Below are positions 8,569 through 13,743 of a stretch of 64,000 bases of DNA, piece after piece. The notes under the pieces are model-generated. The model saw nothing but the letters and a program-made list of their open reading frames with translations, was not told the origin of the DNA and did no database searches. Location of the stretch: assembly GCA_021771815.1 (NCBI GenBank), contig JAETOE010000006.1, forward strand, positions 46,196-110,195, in the 5' to 3' direction. The translations under genes and the position numbers were made by a program. This DNA comes from Roseburia hominis (GTDB lineage: Bacteria; Bacillota; Clostridia; Lachnospirales; Lachnospiraceae). Numbering within the stretch: the stretch's first letter is position 1; the number at the start of each line of letters is the position of its first letter.

Positions 8569-8824
8569 TTTCGCCGCCTCCCTTCTGTGCGAAATCCCAG
8601 ATCAGGGATGAATTGTTTTTGGCGTATTTTCTAAGCTTTAGGATTTCATCTTCTGAAAATCCGAAAGACTTATAGACGATTTCACCGGGAAGGGTTAGGT
8701 CGAGAAAATCAAAGCCGTCATTATTTGGACGCTCAAAGTGAACTTTTACGATGTCGAATCCGTCTTTTTCCTGCAGTGCGCTGTGCGTCGTAGTGATGTC
8801 GTTTACGGTGGAATAGTAGTACAT
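8561..8824 (-). CDS. Unknown partner protein of DUF4160
   Basis: 87 residues with no clear family match. It begins MYYYSTVNDITTTHSALQEKDGF and ends with a helical LKLRKYAKNNSSLIWDFAQKGG segment. It sits where a DUF2442-type partner of DUF4160 is normally found and overlaps the DUF4160 start by 8 bp, suggesting stoichiometric co-expression. It could be the antitoxin or a binding partner. Confidence 0.6.
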   Translation of the reverse strand: MYYYSTVNDITTTHSALQEKDGFDIVKVHFERPNNDGFDFLDLTLPGEIVYKSFGFSEDEILKLRKYAKNNSSLIWDFAQKGGGENA

Positions 8825-8827
8825 GGT

Positions 8828-9049
8828 TTACACCTCGCTTTTTTGGTTGTCTGGAATGTATTCCAGAATGTCGCCGGGTTGACAGTTGAGAAGGCTGCAA
8901 ATGCATTCAAGGGGTTTAATACCTACAATTTTATTTTCGCGTAGATATTGGATAGCGCTTTCGTTGAGAAGCTTTTCTCTGCGCAAACGTGTAGTATTAT
9001 ATCCTGCATCCTTAAGTTGTTGTAAAATATTTGTTTTATATATAAACAT
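8828..9049 (-). CDS. XRE-family HTH regulator
   Basis: 73 residues from the ATG at 9047-9049, chosen because AAGGAGG precedes it at ideal spacing; the longer reading from 9079 lacks one. The protein is a single Cro/C1-type helix-turn-helix unit (ILQQLKDAGYNTTRLRREKLLNESAIQYLRE, then IKPLECICSLLNCQPGDILEYI), of the short form common in mobile elements. It is first in the reverse operon, 3 bp before the next gene. The upstream region carries five 20-bp near-palindromes, so it probably represses itself and the divergent small-ORF operon. Confidence 0.8.
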   Translation of the reverse strand: MFIYKTNILQQLKDAGYNTTRLRREKLLNESAIQYLRENKIVGIKPLECICSLLNCQPGDILEYIPDNQKSEV

Positions 9050-9073
9050 CTGTGTTACCTCCTTATATATAAA

Positions 9074-9195
9074 ATACATGATTTTTCATTCAAAGTCAAT
9101 ACATGAAAAATAGTGCAAAATACACGAAAAGCCATGTATAAATACATGAAAAATCGTGCAAATTGCGAATTGAAAATACATGAAAAATCATGTAT
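9074..9195. promoter_or_regulatory. Array of five 20-bp operator-like near-palindromes
   Basis: Copies start at 9074, 9099, 9120, 9142 and 9176, consensus ATACATGAAAAATCRTGYAW. The copy at 9176-9195 is a perfect inverted repeat (ATACATGA, 4-nt spacer, TCATGTAT). They fill the divergent intergenic region between the XRE gene and the first small + strand ORF. Multiple spaced copies suggest cooperative binding by the adjacent XRE protein. A related 12-mer, TACATGAAAAAT, occurs at 12024-12035. Confidence 0.75.
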
Positions 9196-9201
9196 TATAA
9201 T
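9170..9201 (+). promoter_or_regulatory. Promoter of the small-ORF operon with operator in the spacer
   Basis: TATAAT at 9196-9201, with a possible TTGAAA at 9170-9175. The 20-bp spacer, longer than usual, is exactly the perfect operator copy, so repressor and polymerase would compete directly. The -10 is convincing; the -35 is tentative. Confidence 0.55.
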
Positions 9202-9246
9202 ATCATAAGGAACAGGAAAACAACAAAGAAAACGGAGGAAACGGAT

Positions 9247-9435
9247 ATGAGAGAAGAACTTAGAAAAAGAATCATAGAAGCAAATAAGATTATTGAGAAT
9301 CTTAAAAGCAAAGGCTATCTGGTAGGTTGGAATGAAAAGAATAGAAGAACAGAAATTTATATCCCGGGAGGTGTTTACGGAGTATCTCGGACAGTTGGTT
9401 ATATCACAAAGGAAAATAAAGTGGTTATGTTTTAG
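9247..9435 (+). CDS. Small conserved-looking protein, 62 residues
   Basis: The ATG at 9247 is preceded by GGAGG (AACGGAGGAAACGGAT). The product starts MREELRKRIIEANKIIENLKSKGYLVGWNEK: an N-terminal amphipathic helix then short beta strands (TEIYIPGGVYGVSRTVGYI). It is the first gene after the regulated promoter. Its stop codon runs directly into the first hammerhead ribozyme. Family not recognised. Confidence 0.65.
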   Translation: MREELRKRIIEANKIIENLKSKGYLVGWNEKNRRTEIYIPGGVYGVSRTVGYITKENKVVMF

Positions 9436-9500
9436 CCGAAACGCTCCACCTCTGGGGCGTCCACCGCGGAACGGTCTCCCGGTGCTGATGATGGTAGACC
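9435..9500 (+). ncRNA. Type II hammerhead ribozyme with pseudoknot, copy 1
   Basis: The conserved core is visible. GAAA is at 9438-9441. Stem III pairs CGCTCCA (9442-9448) with TGGGGCG (9453-9459). The cleavage triplet is GTC, with scission expected after C9461. Stem I pairs CACCG (9462-9466) with CGGTG (9480-9484), directly followed by CTGATGA (9485-9491). Stem II is short: GCC (9435-9437) with GGT (9493-9495). Loop I GGTCT (9473-9477) pairs with AGACC (9496-9500), giving a pseudoknot. The order GAAA, stem III, cut, stem I, CTGATGA defines a type II (stem II open) ribozyme. An extra T at 9492 between the core and stem II is unusual. Confidence 0.85.
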
Positions 9501-9528
9501 AGATAATGAAAGGTTAAAAGGTGAGAAT

Positions 9529-9690
9529 ATGAGCGAATACATCTACACAGAGAAAGCAGAAAAAAGAGCAGAAGCATTAGGACTTGAAGAGAGAAAAGCC
9601 GGAACGGTTGCAATGATCGGACACAAACCATTGCAGGGCGGAATGACAGCGCAAGCGTGGAAGAAGAAGGGCTACGTTATAGAGGTGTAA
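9529..9690 (+). CDS. 53-residue protein, unknown
   Basis: ATG at 9529 after AAAGGTGAGAAT; stop TAA at 9688. The basic, helical product (TEKAEKRAEALGLEERKAGT, then MIGHKPLQGGMTAQAWKKKGY) looks like a folded small protein rather than random translation. It lies 28 bp downstream of the first ribozyme, so cleavage would give its mRNA a 5'-hydroxyl end. No known family. Confidence 0.6.
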   Translation: MSEYIYTEKAEKRAEALGLEERKAGTVAMIGHKPLQGGMTAQAWKKKGYVIEV

Positions 9691-9706
9691 ATGGAGGTTG
9701 AAGGAT

Positions 9707-9904
9707 ATGAAAGCACATGAAAAATGCAAATGGGCGGTAGCATATAAAATTGGCGGAGAAAATTATGATGATAGAAAAGAGCGTATAGGTGTAACGGCAT
9801 TGTTTAATTATTCGGATTTGGCACAGGATTTTATTGAAAAGTGTTTGCCGGAAGAAACAAAAGAAAAATTTTTTGTTATATATGTGGATGATTTACCGGA
9901 TTAA
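9707..9904 (+). CDS. 65-residue protein, unknown
   Basis: The ATG at 9707 follows GGAGGTTGAAGGAT. Composition is balanced and soluble (MKAHEKCKWAVAYKIGGENY to FFVIYVDDLPD). The stop TAA at 9902-9904 is one base from the second hammerhead ribozyme, mirroring the arrangement after the 62-residue gene. Function unknown. Confidence 0.65.
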   Translation: MKAHEKCKWAVAYKIGGENYDDRKERIGVTALFNYSDLAQDFIEKCLPEETKEKFFVIYVDDLPD

Positions 9905-9905
9905 A

Positions 9906-9970
9906 GCCGAAACGGTCAGAACTGACCGTCAGCCGAGGGATAGCCGCCCGGCTCTGATGATGGCAGGCTA
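9906..9970 (+). ncRNA. Type II hammerhead ribozyme with pseudoknot, copy 2
   Basis: Core GAAA at 9909-9912; stem III CGGTCA (9913-9918) with TGACCG (9923-9928); GTC triplet, cut expected after C9930; stem I AGCCG (9931-9935) with CGGCT (9949-9953); CTGATGA at 9954-9960; stem II GCC (9906-9908) with GGC (9962-9964); pseudoknot TAGCC (9941-9945) with GGCTA (9966-9970). Loop I is 13 nt, as in copy 1. Stem I, stem III and the pseudoknot differ in sequence from copy 1 yet pair fully, which is covariation. The same extra T follows the core (9961). Confidence 0.87.
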
Positions 9971-9996
9971 CAGCGTAAAAAGCGGAGGAAAAGAAA

Positions 9997-10173
9997 ATGA
10001 AGAATGATGAAAATATGGTATTAACGCTTACGAAATCAGAGGTTATAGATATCAGAGAAGCTCTTTTTGAACTCTCGGAAGCTAACAGAGATGAAGCAAA
10101 TAAAGGATGCAAATGGATTTGTTTAAGTGAGAAAATTTTTTCTCAATTTAAAAAACAGGATGTAGAACAATAA
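9997..10173 (+). CDS. 58-residue protein, unknown
   Basis: ATG at 9997 with GGAGGAAAAGAAA upstream. Helical, acidic product (LTLTKSEVIDIREALFELSEANRDEAN, then a Cys/Trp-containing KGCKWICLSEKI). It starts 26 bp after the second ribozyme. Family not recognised. Confidence 0.65.
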   Translation: MKNDENMVLTLTKSEVIDIREALFELSEANRDEANKGCKWICLSEKIFSQFKKQDVEQ

Positions 10174-10205
10174 GAAAACAGCAAAGGAAGGAGAGGAAAA
10201 CCATT

Positions 10206-10439
10206 ATGAGCGAAAAGGAAAGAAAAATCTTGCAAAGGATATGTATAAAAATGAAGTTCAAGGATTTGCTATTTAATGCAAAAAGAGGTTTTGAAGAAAA
10301 TTTTCGTGCGGAATATAGAGAACTGTATGGAATGATCTTTTACATGGAAGGTGTAGGGGATATTTCGGAAGAAAACGGCGCAAAAGTAAAGAAGTTAGCA
10401 CGGACAATTAGTAAAAAATATAATATTTTGCGCTACTGA
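10206..10439 (+). CDS. 77-residue protein, paralogue of the 10706 gene
   Basis: ATG at 10206 with AGGAGAGG upstream. It aligns along its length with the 76-residue protein at 10706 (KMKFKDL/AKMKDLKF; FYMEGVGDIS/VYMCYAGDIT; ARTISKKYN/LYSIREKYN), so the two arose by duplication. Predicted all-helical with a charged N-terminus. Function unknown. Confidence 0.7.
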   Translation: MSEKERKILQRICIKMKFKDLLFNAKRGFEENFRAEYRELYGMIFYMEGVGDISEENGAKVKKLARTISKKYNILRY

Positions 10440-10478
10440 ACCATGATGCGGGTTGATCTGGAAAAGGAGTAAAAAGGT

Positions 10479-10655
10479 ATGAAAAGATTTAGAGATTTTT
10501 ATGGAAATTGTGCTTATATTAGAGGGTTTGGAAACGGATCATGCAGATTGACTATATATGTTAACGGGAAGCTTGTTAAAAGAAGAGATTATAAAAGTGA
10601 AAAAGGCGCAAGAATCGCATTAGGAAGATTTGGCGATAGTTTTTTCGAAGTGTAA
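10479..10655 (+). CDS. 58-residue basic protein, unknown
   Basis: ATG at 10479 with AAGGAGTAAAAAGGT upstream; stop TAA at 10653. Rich in Arg, Gly and aromatic residues (MKRFRDFYGNCAYIRGFGNG, then LTIYVNGKLVKRRDYKSEKGAR), with a beta-strand-like pattern that could bind nucleic acid. It lies between the two paralogues. Confidence 0.6.
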   Translation: MKRFRDFYGNCAYIRGFGNGSCRLTIYVNGKLVKRRDYKSEKGARIALGRFGDSFFEV

Positions 10656-10705
10656 TATTTTCCACAAAAGTTTTGCCGCATTTGCACAGATGGAGGAAAA
10701 AAGCT

Positions 10706-10936
10706 ATGGGTGAAGAGAAAAGAAAGAATACATGCAGGATATACATAGACGCGAAAATGAAGGATTTAAAATTCTTAACGGCTTACAGGTCAAATGAAGT
10801 CTTTAATTCTGCATATGACAACTTATCCGGTGCGCTGGTATACATGTGCTATGCGGGTGATATTACAGAAGTTGAATTGAAAGAACGGCAGGAAGAATTA
10901 TACAGCATCCGGGAAAAATATAACAACCATTATTAG
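10706..10936 (+). CDS. 76-residue protein, paralogue of the 10206 gene
   Basis: The ATG at 10706 is chosen over the in-frame start at 10673 because GGAGGAAAAAAGCT precedes it. It is the second copy of the small helical family (see 10206), diverged but colinear. It is the last ORF before the long structured non-coding region. Confidence 0.7.
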   Translation: MGEEKRKNTCRIYIDAKMKDLKFLTAYRSNEVFNSAYDNLSGALVYMCYAGDITEVELKERQEELYSIREKYNNHY

Positions 10937-10948
10937 CCATAACCAATA

Positions 10949-11207
10949 GTCGGAACGCCTCGGCGAAAATCTCCGGGGCGTAGAAGATTAAATTCGGGCG
11001 TGAGACCCGAGCCGCTGCTTTTGCGGAATCGGCTAGTAGAGCAGGCACATAATGAAATCATAGCCGGAAGCTTCCGTAGCCGGGAACGCATCAGCGTTTT
11101 CCTTGATTACATAGCTTGATACGTGGAACATGCTAATACATGGAATGCCCAGCCGTTGCCCGAACAATGCCTTGTGAGGGTCGCCCGTAAAGGGCGAAGT
11201 GGCACAT
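10949..11207 (+). ncRNA. 259-bp structured element, copy A
   Basis: Non-coding. It aligns end to end with 11771-12028. Hairpins: ACGCCTCGG (10955-10963) with CCGGGGCGT (10973-10981); TCGGG/CCCGA (10994-11010); GCCG-CTGC (11011-11018) with GCGG-AAT-CGGC (11023-11033); a GGGAACGC/GCGTTTTCC hairpin further on; and TCGCCC/GGGCGA (11181-11197). Several sequence differences from copy B keep pairing, suggesting selected structure. Strand is assigned by neighbouring genes. No RNA family I know fits; a DNA-level role (replication or transfer) is also possible. Confidence 0.6.
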
Positions 11208-11431
11208 ATCCGCGTTTGGAAATGCAGCATACCAGACGCATGATCTTTAACAGCACGAAAAAGCATTATCTGAAATGAAAGAAAAGTGGCATGCCTGTGT
11301 CAATTTCTGAAATGGCAGGATGCCCGGTATTTCGTGACTTATTGTGTCTGGTTTGTATTTTTTTATGTGTCAGAGATAAAAACGGGAGCATTTCGGGCAG
11401 AACGGCGGCAGGACAAAGCCGCTACATGAGA

Positions 11432-11597
11432 TTTCTTCCAGATTGCGGCGACAGCGGAGCACACGAACCCGCCGCGCACGCGGACGGAGTGTAAGCAGTG
11501 CAGCGGCGAGGTGAAGTGTGAGCCGCGAAGCCGGAATCTGGAAGAAAGCCGGAGGGCGAAGCCCTCCGGCGTGACCCCCGGAATGTAACACGGGGGT
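11432..11597 (+). other. GC-rich multi-hairpin block between the twin elements (structured RNA or oriT-like DNA)
   Basis: A 13-bp inverted repeat (11432-11444 with 11535-11547, TTTCTTCCAGATT) encloses about 90 bp of GC-rich sequence. Two perfect hairpins follow: GCCGGAGGGC/GCCCTCCGGC (11548-11570, GAA loop) and ACCCCCG/CGGGGGT (11574-11597, loop GAATGTAACA). The base composition differs sharply from the AT-rich small genes. No convincing ORF covers it. The series of perfect hairpins recalls transfer origins of mobilisable elements but equally a large RNA. Confidence 0.5.
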
Positions 11598-11668
11598 AGA
11601 AATGCAAAAGAAAAAAGGAAAAGACAGACAGAAAAGCCCGAAAATATCGGGAAAATCAGACATTGCAA

Positions 11669-11710
11669 AAATGTGAACTGACAGGGGGCAAAGTTCACAT
11701 TTCTTTTTTT
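11669..11710 (+). terminator. Intrinsic terminator closing the hairpin-rich block
   Basis: AAATGTGAAC (11669-11678) pairs with GTTCACATTT (11693-11702), followed by C and seven T residues. A + strand transcript from the ribozyme operon or the hairpin block would end here, implying that 11432-11670 is transcribed. Confidence 0.75.
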
Positions 11711-11770
11711 AGATAAAATGCATTTGTTCGCGCTAGTGAAACAGAAAATGCAGGCATGCCGCGACCAGTG

Positions 11771-12028
11771 GTCGGAACGCCCCGGCGAAATCCTCCGGTG
11801 TGTAGAAGATTGGATTCGGGCGTGAGACCCGAGCCGCCGCTTTTGCGGAATCGGCTAGTGGAACAGGCACATGATGAAATGCATAGCCGGAAACTTCGGT
11901 AGTCGGAAACGCCGCAAGGTTTTCCTTTTTATATAGCTTGATTCGTAGAACATACAATACATGAAATGCCCCGTAGTTGCCCGAACAATGCCTTGTGAGG
12001 GTCGCCCGTAAAGGGCGAAGTGGTACAT
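11771..12028 (+). ncRNA. 258-bp structured element, copy B
   Basis: Second copy of the element at 10949. The same hairpins occur in the same order: ACGCCCCGG (11777-11785) with CCGGTGTGT (11795-11803), a CGGG/CCCG hairpin, GCCG-CCGC/GCGG-AAT-CGGC, GGAAAC/GTTTTCC and TCGCCC/GGGCGA. Long blocks are identical to copy A, including GAGACCCGAGCC and GTTGCCCGAACAATGCC. It lies after the terminator, so it starts a separate transcript or acts as DNA. The remaining spacer 12029-12201 holds a TACATGAAAAAT half-operator overlapping the 3' end and a CCGGAT/ATCCGG hairpin at 12145-12159. Confidence 0.6.
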
Positions 12029-12201
12029 GAAAAATATCTGTTATAGCATAAAGAGACGTTGGAAAGAAAATTCGTTTCTGTGTTTATTATCCCTTGGGTA
12101 GAACAGGACAAAGAAGCGGATTTTTTTTAATAAATAAAATATAGCCGGATTGCATCCGGGGAAAGGAGAAAAACAGAAAATGATAAGATGGAGGAAACCG
12201 G

Positions 12202-12768
12202 ATGGATAAGACAATTTTTGATTATTTAACAGGGTGGATTGCATTACACATTGAATGGCGGCAGATGCTTTTTGATGGAGCGAATGCACCAAAGCGGACA
12301 GACGGGCAGATGCTAAATGGTATCAGAAACCGTATGATGTTCCTGCTTGCAGAAATGAAAACGGACGGTTACAGTCTGGACGATCTTATACGGGAAGCTC
12401 CCGGGTATGGTTTTGATCTGGATGAGGAAATGAAGCAGCTTCCGCCGGAAATGAGTGTCAGATACATGAAGGAGGGCGAAGATGCGATTAGAGAAAGAGC
12501 CGAAGAAGCATTGAAGATATACACAGCTTCGATGGATTACCGTTACATCGTGGAAAATATGCAGGCTTTGGATAAAGAAGAGAATGCGCATATTTTGAGC
12601 CGCCTGGAATCTGATATAGGTTTTGTGGCTGCTCTCGGGCGGATGATATCGAAAAACCGTCTCCCGGAAATGCGTAAGTACTCGGATGTACCTTATTATC
12701 TGGAACAGATACACCGGGCGCGAGAATTTCTTGAAATGTGGATAGACCACCTTTGTCCGTTTACGTAG
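12202..12768 (+). CDS. Conjugative-element protein of unknown function, 188 residues
   Basis: ATG at 12202 with GGAGGAAACCGG upstream. Soluble, helical protein (MDKTIFDYLTGWIALHIEWR to EFLEMWIDHLCPF) with no recognisable domain. It lies at the head of the transfer region, where Tn916-like elements keep variable accessory genes. A CCGGAT hairpin precedes its ribosome site. The following 113 bp (12769-12881) contain short ACATAGA-type direct repeats and nothing else seen. Confidence 0.6.
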   Translation: MDKTIFDYLTGWIALHIEWRQMLFDGANAPKRTDGQMLNGIRNRMMFLLAEMKTDGYSLDDLIREAPGYGFDLDEEMKQLPPEMSVRYMKEGEDAIRERAEEALKIYTASMDYRYIVENMQALDKEENAHILSRLESDIGFVAALGRMISKNRLPEMRKYSDVPYYLEQIHRAREFLEMWIDHLCPFT

Positions 12769-12881
12769 TGTAAAAGAAAATTGAACCTGTTCTGGCAGAA
12801 AGCAGACGTACAGAAACATGGAACATAGAAACATGAGACATAGAACATAGACCGCAGAGAGCGGGGAAAGAGAGGAATTAA

Positions 12882-13217
12882 ATGTTAAAGTTAAAATTTG
12901 TAGTACCTAAGATGAAGGAAACTTTTGGAGAACTTGCATTTGCAGGTCCTGGAAATACGACGACGGAGCGTAGCAACGGAAGGGTAAGCATTGTGAGCCG
13001 TACATATCATCTGTTTTCGGATGTGCAGCGTGCGGATGACATCGAAGTCAGACTTCCGGTGAGTGCAGGGGAGAAGCATTTTGAATATGAGGATGTTGTA
13101 ACGCTTGTCAATCCGCGTATTACGGCGGAGGGGTACAGTATCGGCGACAGGGGCTATACAAATTATGTGTTGACTGCTGATGATATGGTTAAGGCGGACG
13201 AAGCACCTAAGGCGTAA
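12882..13217 (+). CDS. DUF961 family protein (Orf23/Orf22-like, helicase processivity factor relative)
   Basis: 111 residues with the DUF961 signature: KMKETFGELAFAG, then SRTYHLFSDVQRADDIEVRLP, then VTLVNPRI and NYVLTADDMVK. In ICEBs1 the relative YdcP (HelP) binds single-stranded DNA and helps the helicase during element replication; in Tn916 the relatives are Orf22 and Orf23. A ribosome site GAGAGGAA precedes ATG 12882. A second DUF961 gene follows, exactly as in Tn916. Confidence 0.85.
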   Translation: MLKLKFVVPKMKETFGELAFAGPGNTTTERSNGRVSIVSRTYHLFSDVQRADDIEVRLPVSAGEKHFEYEDVVTLVNPRITAEGYSIGDRGYTNYVLTADDMVKADEAPKA

Positions 13218-13299
13218 CTTGGACAGATCGGGAATGCAGACAGAAACGAAAATAACAGTATAAGCCGCAGGATAAGCGGGGAAAGTGAGGAACTATTTT

Positions 13300-13728
13300 A
13301 TGAGATTACCAGAAGGAATTGTAGTAGATGCAAAAAAGACATTTGGCGAGTTAAAGTTTGCTGCTATGCGCCGCGAGAACTTTGTACAGGACGCGGACGG
13401 AAAGAGCACAGGAGAGTTGAAGGGACGTACCTATGATTTAAGATGCAAGGCGCAGGGCATGACGATTCAGGTAACGCTTCCGGCAGAGGTAGAAGAAAAG
13501 AAGTTTGAGTATGGCGCACGCGTGGAACTTGTCGAGCCGTATATTGATACGATTGCAACGGCAACATTTGGCGGGCGTGCAAATGCCGGGTGGTACATTA
13601 AGGCGAAGGATATTGTAGAAGCTTCCGGCGCAGGAGCGGAACAGACAAGCACGGCAGGACAGGCAGGCAAGGCAGGACAGACGAACACTGTCAAGCCGCA
13701 GGCAGAGCAGGCAGCGAAGAAAAGCTGA
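13300..13728 (+). CDS. Second DUF961 family protein with low-complexity tail
   Basis: The ATG at 13300 is chosen because GTGAGG lies 9 bases upstream; GTG 13285 would place the ribosome site inside the gene. Residues 1-115 match DUF961 (KKTFGELKFAAM, GRTYDLRCKAQGMTIQVTLP, GWYIKAKDIVEA). The last 30 residues are Ala/Gly/Gln/Thr repeats, as often seen in this family. Probable role in element replication beside the preceding paralogue; the coupling ATPase gene follows 15 bp later. Confidence 0.85.
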   Translation: MRLPEGIVVDAKKTFGELKFAAMRRENFVQDADGKSTGELKGRTYDLRCKAQGMTIQVTLPAEVEEKKFEYGARVELVEPYIDTIATATFGGRANAGWYIKAKDIVEASGAGAEQTSTAGQAGKAGQTNTVKPQAEQAAKKS

Positions 13729-13743
13729 CAAGGGGCTGCTTAG

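Noticed and set aside
10949..11040. Hammerhead-like start (CGGAACGCC ... GGGGCGT) of the 259-bp elements
   Set aside because: It resembles the GAAAC/stem III part of the two ribozymes but lacks CTGATGA, the GTC triplet and stem I in both copies.
11291..11698. ORFs on both strands in the GC-rich hairpin block
   Set aside because: Open frames come from GC-rich composition; the sequence is dominated by inverted repeats and no start has a ribosome site.
11033..12111. Minus-strand ORFs of 60-80 codons in both 259-bp elements with similar peptides
   Set aside because: The similarity follows from the DNA repeat itself; frames are broken differently in the two copies and ribosome sites are absent. 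The structure-preserving changes fit non-coding DNA better.
13177..13183. CTGATGA core motif inside the DUF961 gene, and another at 24229-24235 in the tcpC-like gene
   Set aside because: No GAAA, stem I or stem III at suitable positions; both are ordinary coding matches.
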